Source of the DNA: Methanomicrobiales archaeon
Lineage (GTDB): Archaea > Halobacteriota > Methanomicrobia > Methanomicrobiales > JACTUA01
Reading direction: 5' to 3'
Length of the DNA: 64,000 bases
NCBI GenBank assembly: GCA_015660865.1
Contig: JACTUA010000003.1
Location: 62,001 to 126,000 of the forward strand
In this document: piece by piece, positions 1 to 8,493 of the stretch
Layout of the letters: every line of letters starts with the position of its first letter
Numbering within the stretch: the first letter of the stretch is position 1
Notes under the pieces: model-generated
Database searches by the model: none
What the model saw: the letters and a program-made list of their open reading frames with translations, nothing else
Told to the model about the DNA's origin: nothing
Program-made: the position numbers and the translations under genes

Positions 1-2
1 GC

Positions 3-1007
3 GAGGACATCTATTGGGGGACGAAGCTCGCCTGCCTGGAGATGATCCGGACCGGCACCCTCGCCTTCAATGACATGTACTTCTTCATGGAAGAGGCAGC
101 CCGGGCAGTCGGCGAGATGGGGCTCCGGGCGACCCTTGCCTACGGGTTCATCGACCTCGGGGATGAAGGGAGGCGCGAGAAGGAGATCCGGGCCACCGAG
201 CGTCTTGTCTCGGTGGTGAAAGGGATGGCGAACCCGAGGATACGGCCCGCAGTGGGACCCCACGCGGTCTACACCGTCTCTCCCGAGGGTCTCCGGTGGT
301 GCGCCGACTTCTCCCGCGAGGAGGGGATCTCGATCCATACGCACCTCGCCGAGACCGAGCAGGAGGTCAGGGACTGCGTGAAGATGCACGGGAAGCGACC
401 CGTGGCCCACCTGGACACCTGCGGGTGCCTGACCGAACGGACCGTAGCCGCGCACTGCTGCTGGCTCGACCGCCCTGAATGCACCCTCCTCGCGGCCCGC
501 GGCACCTCCGCCTCCCATAACCCCACGAGCAACATGAAACTCGCCGTGAACCGGGCCATGCCCTACCCGTGGATGAAGGAGGCCGGCGTGAACGTCACCC
601 TCGGTACTGACGGGTGCGCTTCGAACAACAGCCTCGACATGTTCGGGGCCATGAAGGACGCGGCGCTCCTCCAGAAGTTCGCCTGGAACAACCAGACCGT
701 GCTTCCCGCCCCCGAGGTTCTCCACATGGCCACGGAGGCCGGGGCACGGGCCCTGGGAATCCATGCGGGAAGGATCGAGGTAGGGGCTCCCGCGGACCTG
801 GTCCTGATCTCCCTCGCAAAACCCCAGATGACGCCCCTCTTCTCCGAGGAGTCGAACCTCGTGTACTCTGCCGCGGGATCCGCTGTCGATACCGTCATCT
901 GCGACGGGAGGATCCTCATGCTCCACGGGGTGGTCCCGGGCGAGGAGGAGATCCTTTCGAGAGCGTCAAAGGCTGCCGCCGCCCTCGTCGGGCGCTCCGT
1001 GATCTGA
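3..1007 (+). CDS. dadD: 5'-deoxyadenosine deaminase, amidohydrolase family (5' end outside window)
   Basis: The reading frame is open from the left edge, so the N-terminus is missing. Visible amidohydrolase motifs are HTHLAET (metal/substrate His and Glu), the HNPTSNMKLA loop and GTDGCASNNSLDM, which holds the metal-binding Asp. This is the S-adenosylhomocysteine/5'-methylthioadenosine/5'-deoxyadenosine deaminase group. In methanogens the characterised member (DadD) deaminates 5'-deoxyadenosine, the by-product of radical SAM enzymes, and other 5'-modified adenosines, feeding purine and methionine salvage. The enzyme is cytosolic and metal-dependent. The exact preferred substrate within this set is inferred from the lineage and cannot be read from the sequence. 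Confidence 0.85.
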   Translation, partial: EDIYWGTKLACLEMIRTGTLAFNDMYFFMEEAARAVGEMGLRATLAYGFIDLGDEGRREKEIRATERLVSVVKGMANPRIRPAVGPHAVYTVSPEGLRWCADFSREEGISIHTHLAETEQEVRDCVKMHGKRPVAHLDTCGCLTERTVAAHCCWLDRPECTLLAARGTSASHNPTSNMKLAVNRAMPYPWMKEAGVNVTLGTDGCASNNSLDMFGAMKDAALLQKFAWNNQTVLPAPEVLHMATEAGARALGIHAGRIEVGAPADLVLISLAKPQMTPLFSEESNLVYSAAGSAVDTVICDGRILMLHGVVPGEEEILSRASKAAAALVGRSVI

Positions 1008-1101
1008 CCCAGGGATGGAGCGATCTGTTCGGGCCCCTCACCTTCCCGAGCCACTGCACAAGCGTTAAATTCCGATAAGGAGACCCTGTAACGTCATCTG
1101 A

Positions 1102-1256
1102 GGGGCTGTGGCCTAGACCGGTATGGCGACGGGCTCCAGCGGTATTTGCGGGTGATGAACAATGGGTCTTCTGAACGATTGGGATGATGATCCGTTGGAG
1201 CACTGACGCATGTCGAAGAGACCCGTCGATCGTGAGTTCAAATCTCACCAGCCCCA
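1102..1256 (+). tRNA. tRNA-Trp (anticodon CCA) with an intron
   Basis: The acceptor stem GGGGCTG (1102-1108) pairs with CAGCCCC (1249-1255), and A1256 is the discriminator. No CCA end is encoded. The T stem is GTGAG (1232-1236) with CTCAC (1244-1248). The anticodon stem ACGGG (1129-1133) pairs with CCCGT (1222-1226), and the anticodon CCA is 1136-1138. An intron of about 81 nt (1140-1220) interrupts the anticodon loop at the canonical 37/38 position. A TATA-like GTTAAATT lies around 1063-1070, and T-rich sequence follows the gene. Confidence 0.95.
1140..1220 (+). ncRNA. Intronic box C/D guide RNA within pre-tRNA-Trp
   Basis: The intron has all four boxes in order: C (GTGATGA, 1152-1158), D' (CTGA, 1171-1174), C' (ATGATGA, 1184-1190) and D (CTGA, 1203-1206). 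The guide before D' (1162-1170) pairs with 1218-1226, and the fifth base from D' (G1166) faces C1222, tRNA position 39. The guide before D (1194-1201) pairs with 1133-1140, and the fifth base (G1198) faces C1136, position 34. These are the same two ribose-methylation positions (Cm34 and position 39) known for the haloarchaeal tRNA-Trp intron. Target base 39 is C here. Exact splice ends may shift by a base. Confidence 0.92.
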
Positions 1257-1434
1257 CATTTTCTATCCGGTGATCTCCCAGGTCTTCACCATCCTGCGGG
1301 ATCTCCCCTGAAAAGTTCCATGGTTTCTCCCGGCCCATGTCACCCTGCACTCCCGCCAGGAATCAGGTCCCCGACCCGTATCCACGCATGCGGGAAGATG
1401 GGAGCCCTCCCCTTTACGGCGCCGGACTCCCCCC

Positions 1435-1443
1435 TTTTTTATA
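1435..1443 (+). promoter_or_regulatory. TATA box for fae-hps
   Basis: A T-rich TTTTTTATA stretch in an otherwise GC-rich leader ends about 35 bp before the fae-hps start, which suits an archaeal BoxA with a short 5' leader. It is assigned by position and sequence only. Confidence 0.5.
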
Positions 1444-1477
1444 CTCCGGGGCACCATAATCTTTCAGGGAACGGAGC

Positions 1478-2665
1478 ATGTCCATGTACAGCATCGGAGA
1501 AGCCCTTATCGGGGATGGCGCGGAGCTGGCGCACATCGATCTCATCGTCGGGGACAAGGAAGGGCCGGTCGGGGCGGCGTTCGCGAACGCCCTCTCCCAG
1601 CTCTCGGCGGGGCACACCCCCCTCCTCGCCGTCATCCGGCCGAACCTCCTCACCAAGCCCGCGACCCTGGTCATCCCGAAGGTCACCTTAAAGAACGTGG
1701 ACCAGGTGAACGAGATGTTCGGCCCCGTCCAGGCTGCGGTGGCGAAGGCCGTCGCCGACTGCCTCGAGGAAGGGGTATTTTCGTCGGTCGATATCGAGAA
1801 GATCGTCATCCTCGCCTCGCCCTTCCTCCACCCCGAGGCCAAGGACTACAACAAGATCTACCGGTACAACTACGGGGCCATGAAGCTCGCCCTCCGCCGG
1901 GCCTTCGAGCAGTTCCCCGACGCGAAGACCCTCATCTACGAGAAGGACCGGCAGGCCCATGCCATCATGGGCTTCAAGGTCCAGCGCCTCTGGGACCCCC
2001 CCTACCTCCAGGTCGCCCTCGACCTCGTGGACATGAAGCAGGTGGTGAGGGTCCTCCAGTCCCTCCCCGACAACGACCACCTCATCGTCGAGGCGGGGAC
2101 CCCGCTCATCAAGAAGTTCGGGATCGGAGTCATCAGCGAGCTCCGCCGTGCCCGGCCCAGCTCCTTCATCATCGCGGACCTGAAGATCCTCGACACCGGC
2201 AACCTCGAGGCACGGATGGCCGCAGACGCCTCCGCAGACGCCGTGGTGGTCTCCGGCCTTGCACCGGTCCAGACCCTCGAGAAGGCGATCACCGAGGCGA
2301 AGAAGACCGGCATCTACTCGGTCATGGACATGCTGAACGTGCCGGACCCCGTGAAGGTGATCAAGTCCCTCGCCGTGAAGCCCGACATCGTGGAGCTCCA
2401 CCGTGCCATCGATGCCGAGCGGGAGGAGCATGCCTGGGGCGATATCGCGGCGCTGAAGAAAGCCGGGGGCGGGAAGATGCTCGTCGCAACCGCCGGCGGG
2501 ATCCGCGTCCCCGCGGTGAAAGCGGCGGTGAAGGCAGGGGCCGATATCATCGTTGTAGGCAGGGCGATCACGGCGTCACGGGACATCAAGCACGCCACCG
2601 AAGAGTTCCTGGACCAGCTCTCCAAGGAGGAGATCGACCAGTTCCGGGTGATGACGGACTTTTAA
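1478..2665 (+). CDS. fae-hps: Bifunctional formaldehyde-activating enzyme / 3-hexulose-6-phosphate synthase
   Basis: The product is 395 aa. Residues 1 to about 160 form a Fae domain (conserved AHIDLIVGDK and the FGPVQAAVAKAV helix), which condenses formaldehyde with tetrahydromethanopterin. From about 165 to the end is an orotidine-decarboxylase-fold HPS domain with the catalytic DLKILD motif. The fused enzyme is typical of methanogens, where HPS with Phi runs the ribulose monophosphate pathway backwards to make ribulose-5-phosphate, and Fae captures the released formaldehyde. The protein is cytosolic. A second ATG six bases downstream of the chosen start is an equally possible start. No phi gene is seen beside it. 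Confidence 0.95.
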   Translation: MSMYSIGEALIGDGAELAHIDLIVGDKEGPVGAAFANALSQLSAGHTPLLAVIRPNLLTKPATLVIPKVTLKNVDQVNEMFGPVQAAVAKAVADCLEEGVFSSVDIEKIVILASPFLHPEAKDYNKIYRYNYGAMKLALRRAFEQFPDAKTLIYEKDRQAHAIMGFKVQRLWDPPYLQVALDLVDMKQVVRVLQSLPDNDHLIVEAGTPLIKKFGIGVISELRRARPSSFIIADLKILDTGNLEARMAADASADAVVVSGLAPVQTLEKAITEAKKTGIYSVMDMLNVPDPVKVIKSLAVKPDIVELHRAIDAEREEHAWGDIAALKKAGGGKMLVATAGGIRVPAVKAAVKAGADIIVVGRAITASRDIKHATEEFLDQLSKEEIDQFRVMTDF

Positions 2666-2817
2666 TATAGAATTATGTATATTTTTAGTTGAATTTAAGT
2701 AATTGAAAAAGCCTGGCCGGGGCGTACCACCACTTTTCAGGCCAAAAGCGCTGAAAAACGTACCATACATTAGGGATTTCGGATGGATTAGATCATTAGT
2801 ATCAAGCATTCTTGTCC

Positions 2818-3615
2818 ATGCCAATACATTTAAATTCACCAAAATATTATAAACAATTGACAGAAATGGAAAATACGGTTCATTTATCTGATTTTCTCAA
2901 AAAGATTAATTATAACTGGGATAATTGTGAATTAGAACCAGATAGTGGAGATAGCGTTTTAGATTTAAATCCTAGTATTTTCGAAATAACCCCACAGGAT
3001 TTCTTGGAATTTGCGGAAAAAGATCTTGAAAAACAAGATCTTCAAGCAATGGTGAACGCGCTGTCAAACATTAAACGATCAATAGAGTGTCAGATCGATG
3101 TTGCACTATATTCATTTAAAATTCCATATGAAAGGATGTCCTTCCCCGATAAGGTCGAAGTTTTAAGGAGAATGGGATTATCTTCTCCGGACATACTTAA
3201 GAAAATCAATCGAATAAGAGTGGAATTGGAACATTTTTATAAGCGTCCAAAAGTAGAGCAAGTCAATGATGCAGTCGATGTCGCACATTTAACGTTAGAT
3301 GCCATCTCCTATCCACTTCATTCATTTTGGAGTAATTTTTACATTGCACAACAAGACGAAGACAACGTTTTATTGGAATATCGATACTGGAATGTAATTC
3401 TTTTTCGTTTTAAACAAGAAAAAGGTGAGTTTGTCATAAAGCATCTAGAAAATGGTAATGAAAGCAATTCTATCTCTATTTTCTCCTCAAATTTAGATGA
3501 TTATCTTAATCTAATTAATTTCACGATAAATTTAGGAAAAATTCTGTATCGTCCCCACGAAGAGAGCGAACTAAAACGAACCTTCAAACATTTTCGGAAT
3601 TTGTTTAAATTTTAA
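2818..3615 (+). CDS. Hypothetical protein, AT-rich gene
   Basis: The product is about 265 aa and was not recognised. It is soluble, charged and mostly helical in character, with no signal peptide, membrane segment or cysteine cluster. The frame also contains a TTG six bases upstream, but the ATG at 2818 is preferred; a further in-frame ATG (MENTVHLSDFL) lies a little downstream. Codon use is strongly A/T-ending, unlike the GC-rich fae-hps before it. The downstream neighbours (3673-4538) are similar in composition and face the other way. This suggests a recently acquired segment. Confidence 0.7.
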   Translation: MPIHLNSPKYYKQLTEMENTVHLSDFLKKINYNWDNCELEPDSGDSVLDLNPSIFEITPQDFLEFAEKDLEKQDLQAMVNALSNIKRSIECQIDVALYSFKIPYERMSFPDKVEVLRRMGLSSPDILKKINRIRVELEHFYKRPKVEQVNDAVDVAHLTLDAISYPLHSFWSNFYIAQQDEDNVLLEYRYWNVILFRFKQEKGEFVIKHLENGNESNSISIFSSNLDDYLNLINFTINLGKILYRPHEESELKRTFKHFRNLFKF

Positions 3616-3672
3616 TAACCCTCCTGGGACTCAGATACTGACGGAGAAGATATCTCAAATCAAGTGGTTTTT

Positions 3673-4032
3673 TTAATCCGGAAGTCCCACGGCCGTTGTA
3701 CCATCGGCCAATAGATGAGCTACATACCCAAGAAAAAAGCTGGCAATAACGTAAAAAATAAAAAACATGCTGATAAAGAAAGAAAATAAGCCTAATAATG
3801 CTGTAATAGCGAAAATCTTTCCTGTAAATTTCAAAGCTCGTTTGCTATGGCCAAACCCTCTATGCATCCAATTTGTTGCTGGTTCCAGAATATCAGGAAT
3901 GATAGAACCGATTACCGCACCAATTCCTCCATAAATAATTATATCGACTGGAATTTTTACCAGATAGTAAAAAAGCCAGGTGAAAGCCGCAAAAATAATT
4001 ATCCCGATTATTACGTGCTCTTGCCTGTTCAT
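3673..4032 (-). CDS. YdjM/DUF457-like membrane-bound metal-dependent hydrolase
   Basis: The product is 119 aa with about three hydrophobic segments. It shows an early His (RQEH), the IPDILEP motif, HRGFGHS and a late GYVAHLLADGTT. This H...PD...HRGxxHS...HLLAD pattern is that of the YdjM family of small membrane proteins, thought to be metal-dependent hydrolases. The substrate is unknown. The start overlaps the stop of the upstream zinc-ribbon gene by ATGA, so the two are probably co-translated. It is shorter than many family members and ends soon after the last motif. Confidence 0.7.
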   Translation of the reverse strand: MNRQEHVIIGIIIFAAFTWLFYYLVKIPVDIIIYGGIGAVIGSIIPDILEPATNWMHRGFGHSKRALKFTGKIFAITALLGLFSFFISMFFIFYVIASFFLGYVAHLLADGTTAVGLPD

Positions 4033-4538
4033 TTCGTACCGTGTTTTGCTACTTGGATCGCTTTATACAAATCTAAAATATCCGACCTGTCTCCCTTAAT
4101 CTTAAGATCGTTCAGCTGGAGATACATCACCTTAAAAACCAGCCCTTCTTCTACAATTTTGTAATATTTTAGATCCTGTAATGGAATCTCATGCAAACGA
4201 TCTTTTTTAATTATCAATCCTATACTTGTGTAAAATATAACTCGGTTATTCGTAACATAACCCCTTAACCCCGCTTCTCCTCCGACGTATAAACTACCTT
4301 TCGTCGCATAATTTATTATCTCGTTCGGGATTAGGTATTTTTCTATTTTCAAACCGGATAATCTTGAAGTCTCACTAATTGGTTTCTGCTCGATTTTGGG
4401 GGCGGAATCGGGAATTAATTCTGGCTTCTTAATCTCTGGTTGAGGGGGTGCTGATGTGATTGGTTTGCCACATTCCGAACAAAATTTCATATTTTCATTT
4501 GGTAAGTTTGCTCCGCATTCAGAGCAGAATTTCGGCAT
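4029..4538 (-). CDS. Zinc-ribbon protein with a PH-like domain
   Basis: The product is 169 aa. Residues 1-30 form a zinc ribbon (FCSECG and a second FCSECG, four Cys). A Pro-rich linker follows, and residues of about 65-165 resemble a bacterial PH-like domain: beta-rich, with YVTNNRVIFYTS and LHEIPLQDL. Such proteins are often short-lived regulators or membrane-proximal adaptors, but no specific role can be given. It is the first gene of a two-gene unit with the YdjM-like gene and shares its AT-rich composition. Confidence 0.65.
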   Translation of the reverse strand: MPKFCSECGANLPNENMKFCSECGKPITSAPPQPEIKKPELIPDSAPKIEQKPISETSRLSGLKIEKYLIPNEIINYATKGSLYVGGEAGLRGYVTNNRVIFYTSIGLIIKKDRLHEIPLQDLKYYKIVEEGLVFKVMYLQLNDLKIKGDRSDILDLYKAIQVAKHGTK

Positions 4539-4672
4539 AATAGTAACATTGCATATTTAAAGAAAAATGTTCTTATCACCGATGGCCGCATTCCTCCTTC
4601 GAATCAAAGGCTCTTCAAGATCGTAATTAAGTTGTTTAAACCAAACTTTTGAAAATAACCCACCTTCGCATC

Positions 4673-4681
4673 CTATAAATA
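4673..4681 (+). promoter_or_regulatory. TATA box for the YecD-like gene
   Basis: CTATAAATA is a near-ideal archaeal TATA box about 35-40 bp ahead of the ATG at 4716, implying a short leader. It sits at the junction between the AT-rich segment and the GC-rich gene. Confidence 0.6.
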
Positions 4682-4715
4682 CCCTAAGCCGTCCTATACC
4701 GGTTACAGTGGTACA

Positions 4716-5288
4716 ATGCCAGACCTCGTGATAGACAAAAAGAAGACTTCCCTCGTCGTCATCGACCTCCAGAAGGGGATCGGCGCGATGCCGACGAGGC
4801 CATACCCGGCGCAGGAGGTGATCAGGAACGCGGCGCAGCTGGCAGAGGCGTTCAGGAAGAACGGGATGCCGGTATTTTTAGTCCACGTGGCCCATGGACC
4901 GGAGACAATGCTGAAGGTCATCAGCGACCAGTCCTTCGCCCGGTCCGGACCCATGCCGCCGGACTGGTCCGAGTTCGTCCCGGAGATCGGTCCGGCACCA
5001 TCGGATATCGTGATAACAAAACGGCAGTGGGGGGCGTTCTACGGCACCGACCTCGAACTCCAGCTCCGGCGGAGAGGGATGGACACCATCGTGCTCTGCG
5101 GAATATCGACTGATTACGGTGTTGAGAGCACGGCGCGGTTCGCCTACGAGTACGGTTTCCAGCAGGTATTTGCCGAGGATGCGATGGCCTCCATGTCTGA
5201 TGAGCAGCACCGTGCGGCAGTCACTTTCATCTTCCCGAGGATGGGCCGGGTGCGCAAGACAAAAGAGGTCCTCGCCGCCCTGGAGTAG
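4716..5288 (+). CDS. Isochorismatase-fold hydrolase, YecD-like, Cys replaced by Gly
   Basis: The product is 190 aa with the cysteine-hydrolase (isochorismatase) fold. Asp17 in LVVIDLQ and Lys102 in TKRQWGAF match two members of the usual Asp-Lys-Cys triad. The third position, normally Cys in a GxxTxxCV motif, is Gly135 in GISTDYGVEST. The region KRQWGAFYGTD to GISTxxGVESTAR closely resembles E. coli YecD, which has the same replacement. Isochorismatases such as EntB and PhzD also lack the Cys and use water, so a hydrolase without a covalent intermediate is possible. The substrate is unknown. Confidence 0.8.
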   Translation: MPDLVIDKKKTSLVVIDLQKGIGAMPTRPYPAQEVIRNAAQLAEAFRKNGMPVFLVHVAHGPETMLKVISDQSFARSGPMPPDWSEFVPEIGPAPSDIVITKRQWGAFYGTDLELQLRRRGMDTIVLCGISTDYGVESTARFAYEYGFQQVFAEDAMASMSDEQHRAAVTFIFPRMGRVRKTKEVLAALE

Positions 5289-5416
5289 TCCCGTCGATAC
5301 CGGTACATCGAGGGACTCCGTGACAACAATTTCGGAATATACAAATTTCCCAAAACGGCGATATAATCTAGAGGCATTATCCCGGGTTCCGGGAACATGT
5401 CAGTCGTGATGGTCCT

Positions 5417-6343
5417 ATGAACATTATCCAGGCAGATAACCTGAAGAAATCTTACGGACCGGTGGCTGCGGTCAATGATGTGAGCCTCGCGGTCAGGGAA
5501 GGGGAGATCTTCGGATTCCTCGGACCGAATGGCGCAGGGAAAACCACCATCACGAGGATGCTCACCGGCGTCATTCCACCCGACGCTGGGACTGCTATGG
5601 TGCTCGGGCATGATATCCGTACCGCAGCGGTGCAGGCAAAGCAGGGGTTCGGTGTGGTCCCGGAATCTGCTAATGCATACACCGATCTAACCGCGTGGCA
5701 GAACCTGATGCTGATGGGGGAGCTGTACGGACTTGCACGTGCCCGGGCCGCCCGCCGGGCATCAGAACTGCTCACGACCCTGGGTCTCCTTGAGCGCAAG
5801 GACCAGAAGGTGCAGGCCTATTCCAAGGGGATGAAGCAGCGGCTCATCCTTGCCATGGGGCTGCTCCATGAACCAAGGCTCCTCTTCCTGGATGAACCTA
5901 CGAGCGGTCTCGATGTACAGAGTACGCAGATGATCCTCGCCATGCTGCGGGACATGAACCGGGATGGAACCACCATTTTTCTCACCACGCATAACATGGA
6001 GGAGGCAAACCGGCTCTGTCACCGGGTCGCCATCATCCGGAGCGGGAGTCTTATCGCGGTTGATGCACCCGAAAAACTCAAGATGGCAATCGAGAGTGTG
6101 CACCGGATCGAAGTGAGTTTTGACCGCGAGGTAGCCGGTGACGCCCTTGCAGCACTCCCAGGGGTAACCGGGGTGGAAAGGATCGGGGACAAATGGCAGC
6201 TCACCGCAGAAAAACAGGATGCCGTCATTCAGTTTCTGGTAGCCTTCAGCCAGCAAAACCAAGCTGCGATTGTCACGCTCAACACGCTTGCACCCTCGCT
6301 CGACGATGCCTTTCTCCGGCTGACCCAGGAAGCATCACCATGA
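5417..6343 (+). CDS. ABC transporter ATP-binding protein (ABC-2 type exporter)
   Basis: The product is 308 aa. It has a Walker A GPNGAGKTT near residue 40, a signature YSKGMKQR near 135, Walker B LLFLDEPTSGLD near 155 and a switch His in FLTTHNMEE. The last 80 residues match the C-terminal extension of drug/Na+ exporter ATPases. Its stop overlaps the permease start by ATGA, so the two form one transporter. The substrate is unknown. TATA-like sequences lie near 5336-5345 and 5358-5367. Confidence 0.92.
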   Translation: MNIIQADNLKKSYGPVAAVNDVSLAVREGEIFGFLGPNGAGKTTITRMLTGVIPPDAGTAMVLGHDIRTAAVQAKQGFGVVPESANAYTDLTAWQNLMLMGELYGLARARAARRASELLTTLGLLERKDQKVQAYSKGMKQRLILAMGLLHEPRLLFLDEPTSGLDVQSTQMILAMLRDMNRDGTTIFLTTHNMEEANRLCHRVAIIRSGSLIAVDAPEKLKMAIESVHRIEVSFDREVAGDALAALPGVTGVERIGDKWQLTAEKQDAVIQFLVAFSQQNQAAIVTLNTLAPSLDDAFLRLTQEASP

Positions 6344-7095
6344 ACCCGGCTGGACTTCCCGAACAGGTGCGGCGGGCATGGGCGATTGCGAAGAAAGACA
6401 TTCGCCTTTATTACGCCAAGAAATCTGTGCTCATCTTCGGAGTTCTCATGCCGGTCTTTCTGTTTCTTGCCTTCTTCACGGGCAGCAGGCAGCTTCCACT
6501 GGCATTCCTGATACCGGGGCTCGTTGGGGTGACACTCCTTTTCACTGCCACTGCCCTGTCTCCCGCCATCTTTTCATGGGAAGGGCGGCATGGGACTCTT
6601 GAACGGCTCGCCTCCTGCCCGATCACCATCGAAGCGATCGTCCTTGGTGATATGATCGCCTCCATCCTCTTCGGTATCGGAATTACGACTATCACCATCT
6701 TCATCGGCCTTGCGCTCGGTCTTTCCCTTCTTCACTGGATTACAATGATTGCTTCAATCCTCCTCGCCTCATGCTGTTTTTCTGCAATCGGGATGCTCCT
6801 TGCGGTCCCGCCAACGAACGAGCCGTCAACCCCCATGATGCTTTCTTTACTCATCAAGTTCCCACTTGTCTTCATCTCCGGTGTATTCGTCCCCCTGGAA
6901 CAGTTGCCGTCATGGGGATTGGCGCTCTCCGCCTGCTCTCCGCTCACCTATTTCACAGATCTTGTCCGCTACTCGTTTACGGGGGAGCACTTTTTCCCCG
7001 TTGTGGTCGATATTGCAATCCTTGGCGTGTTCACGCTGGTGTTCACCGCCGGAACCATGTACCTGCACAAAAGAACGATGCCTAAAAGGATTTGA
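6340..7095 (+). CDS. ABC-2 type transporter permease
   Basis: The product is 251 aa with about six membrane segments: an N-terminal cytoplasmic stretch ending KKDIRLYYAKKS, then hydrophobic segments at roughly 30-50, 60-80, 105-135, 140-160, 175-195 and 220-240. The region LLIKFPLVFISGVFVPLEQLPSW is typical of the ABC-2 membrane domain. The start at 6340 overlaps the ATPase stop. The upstream extension of the same frame is rejected because it lies inside the ATPase gene. Confidence 0.9.
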   Translation: MNPAGLPEQVRRAWAIAKKDIRLYYAKKSVLIFGVLMPVFLFLAFFTGSRQLPLAFLIPGLVGVTLLFTATALSPAIFSWEGRHGTLERLASCPITIEAIVLGDMIASILFGIGITTITIFIGLALGLSLLHWITMIASILLASCCFSAIGMLLAVPPTNEPSTPMMLSLLIKFPLVFISGVFVPLEQLPSWGLALSACSPLTYFTDLVRYSFTGEHFFPVVVDIAILGVFTLVFTAGTMYLHKRTMPKRI

Positions 7096-7138
7096 TGGAG
7101 AAATGCCAGTTCCCCGTTTTGAGAGTGAGGTAAGAAAG

Positions 7139-7645
7139 ATGAAAGGTAGAACGAAAGCGTGGATCGTCGGGATTGTCGGCATTATGGTAATAATGCCTTT
7201 TGTTACCGGATGTCTCGCCTTGTCTCCCGACCAGAATTTCATAAATGCATGGATTAACTACGATAAAGCAACTGCTGGCCTGGAACCGCCAGCAGTGGAA
7301 ATGAATAATGCCGACGCACTCATTTCCGTTGGGGCGCAAGGGGTGGCCATTCAAGACCAGTATGGTCCCCTCATTGCCGCGTATACTGTATCAGACACGT
7401 ATCTCCCTGTCCAGAAGGCATTGGTGACCATGATAAAGGACAGGCTAACGTACTACGACCAGATGAACCAGTGGGGCACCTGTGTAAAGCCATTCAGCGA
7501 CGCGGGCGTATCTGATGGGGGGAGCTGTAATAGCTACCTCGATGCGATGAACACCGCAAACAACGAGATAACAGCTGACCGGAATAATTTACTGAATATC
7601 ATGGATGGAGAGAACCTTCAGGGTCAGGAGTATCTGGTCGTCTGA
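7139..7645 (+). CDS. Predicted lipoprotein, function unknown
   Basis: The product is 168 aa. The start at 7139 is chosen because a GAGGT Shine-Dalgarno precedes it and a signal sequence follows at once: basic MKGRTK, a hydrophobic core, then VTGC as a lipobox-like site at about residue 24. The mature part is helical with two further Cys near the C-terminus (WGTC and GGSC), which could form a disulfide outside the cell. It lies 43 bp after the ABC-2 permease on the same strand, so it may be an accessory of that exporter. No family was recognised. Confidence 0.7.
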   Translation: MKGRTKAWIVGIVGIMVIMPFVTGCLALSPDQNFINAWINYDKATAGLEPPAVEMNNADALISVGAQGVAIQDQYGPLIAAYTVSDTYLPVQKALVTMIKDRLTYYDQMNQWGTCVKPFSDAGVSDGGSCNSYLDAMNTANNEITADRNNLLNIMDGENLQGQEYLVV

Positions 7646-7847
7646 AGTCTCCTCCGTGTATTTCGAAGTCAATGTGAGAAACCGTATTTGTTCACCCCGA
7701 AATTGGGGACGGTTTTGCAACAACAGTCAAGAATTATATGAATTCCCGCTCTATGCTGGATTGCCCCATTATGAGTATAAAAATATGCTTATATATCATG
7801 ATAATTTAATTAAAAAAATCATATCAGGGAACGGAGTTGGAAACATT

Positions 7848-8210
7848 ATGACTGACGATTTAAAAGTTAAGGCCGGCAAAGGCGGCGATGACGGCCGCAT
7901 GGCTGCACATCCCGTATCAGATGATGTAAAAACCGGTGACCACAAGCCCGTTTCCGGTGATTCAAAGGTCGCCCCCCACAACATGGACAATGATGTTACC
8001 ACTTCAAACTACCAGGTGAAACTTACATGCCCCAGGTGCGGAGAATTAACCCTTCATGCAGAATTCCCTGATCAATATGAAGCCTGGATTAAATGTTCTT
8101 CATGCGGTTTATTCCTGGGGATGAGTAAAGATGAGTGGCACCATATAGAGAACAGTCCCAATATTAATGAAAAAATCAAAAAAATGGCGAGAAAGAAAGG
8201 AAGGATTTAA
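7848..8210 (+). CDS. Small protein with a C-terminal zinc ribbon
   Basis: The product is 120 aa. The first 60 residues are charged and low in complexity, with Gly, Asp, Lys and His repeats. Residues of about 68-100 carry CPRCG and CSSCG, a four-Cys zinc ribbon. A basic C-terminal tail follows. The ATG at 7848 is preferred over the upstream in-frame extension because a GGAACGGAG ribosome site and AT-rich promoter sequence (TATAAAAATA at 7776-7785) lie in that extension. No specific function can be assigned. Confidence 0.6.
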   Translation: MTDDLKVKAGKGGDDGRMAAHPVSDDVKTGDHKPVSGDSKVAPHNMDNDVTTSNYQVKLTCPRCGELTLHAEFPDQYEAWIKCSSCGLFLGMSKDEWHHIENSPNINEKIKKMARKKGRI

Positions 8211-8298
8211 AACTTTGCCCTGAAGCGGTTCTGATGCATACACGGTTGGTATCGGATTTTTCACTTTAATAAAATTGGCTCTGGAGAAACGCACGCGC

Positions 8299-8493
8299 AT
8301 GGTTTGGATCTATGCCAGGGATGGGACGAAGTATCGTTTTGCGCCGGGTGGGATGGTGGTGTCGGGAGTGCGGCATTATACAAGCCCTGCCAAGGCCCCG
8401 GGAAGGCGGCAGCAGACCAGGGGATCTGTTGCCATAAGGGAGGGAGAGGTTTATGCAATTATTGCCAGATTCTTGAAATCTTCCAGAATATAA
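8299..8493 (+). CDS. Possible small ORF, doubtful
   Basis: A 64-codon frame opens with ATG at 8299, about 28 bp after a TATA-like TTTAATAAA (8265-8273), which would fit leaderless translation. The peptide is basic and matches nothing known to me. It overlaps the 3' end of the convergent gene at 8451, and a second open frame runs in parallel. The interval 8211-8450 holds nothing else I can support. Its GC content is visibly higher than both flanks. Confidence 0.2.
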   Translation: MVWIYARDGTKYRFAPGGMVVSGVRHYTSPAKAPGRRQQTRGSVAIREGEVYAIIARFLKSSRI

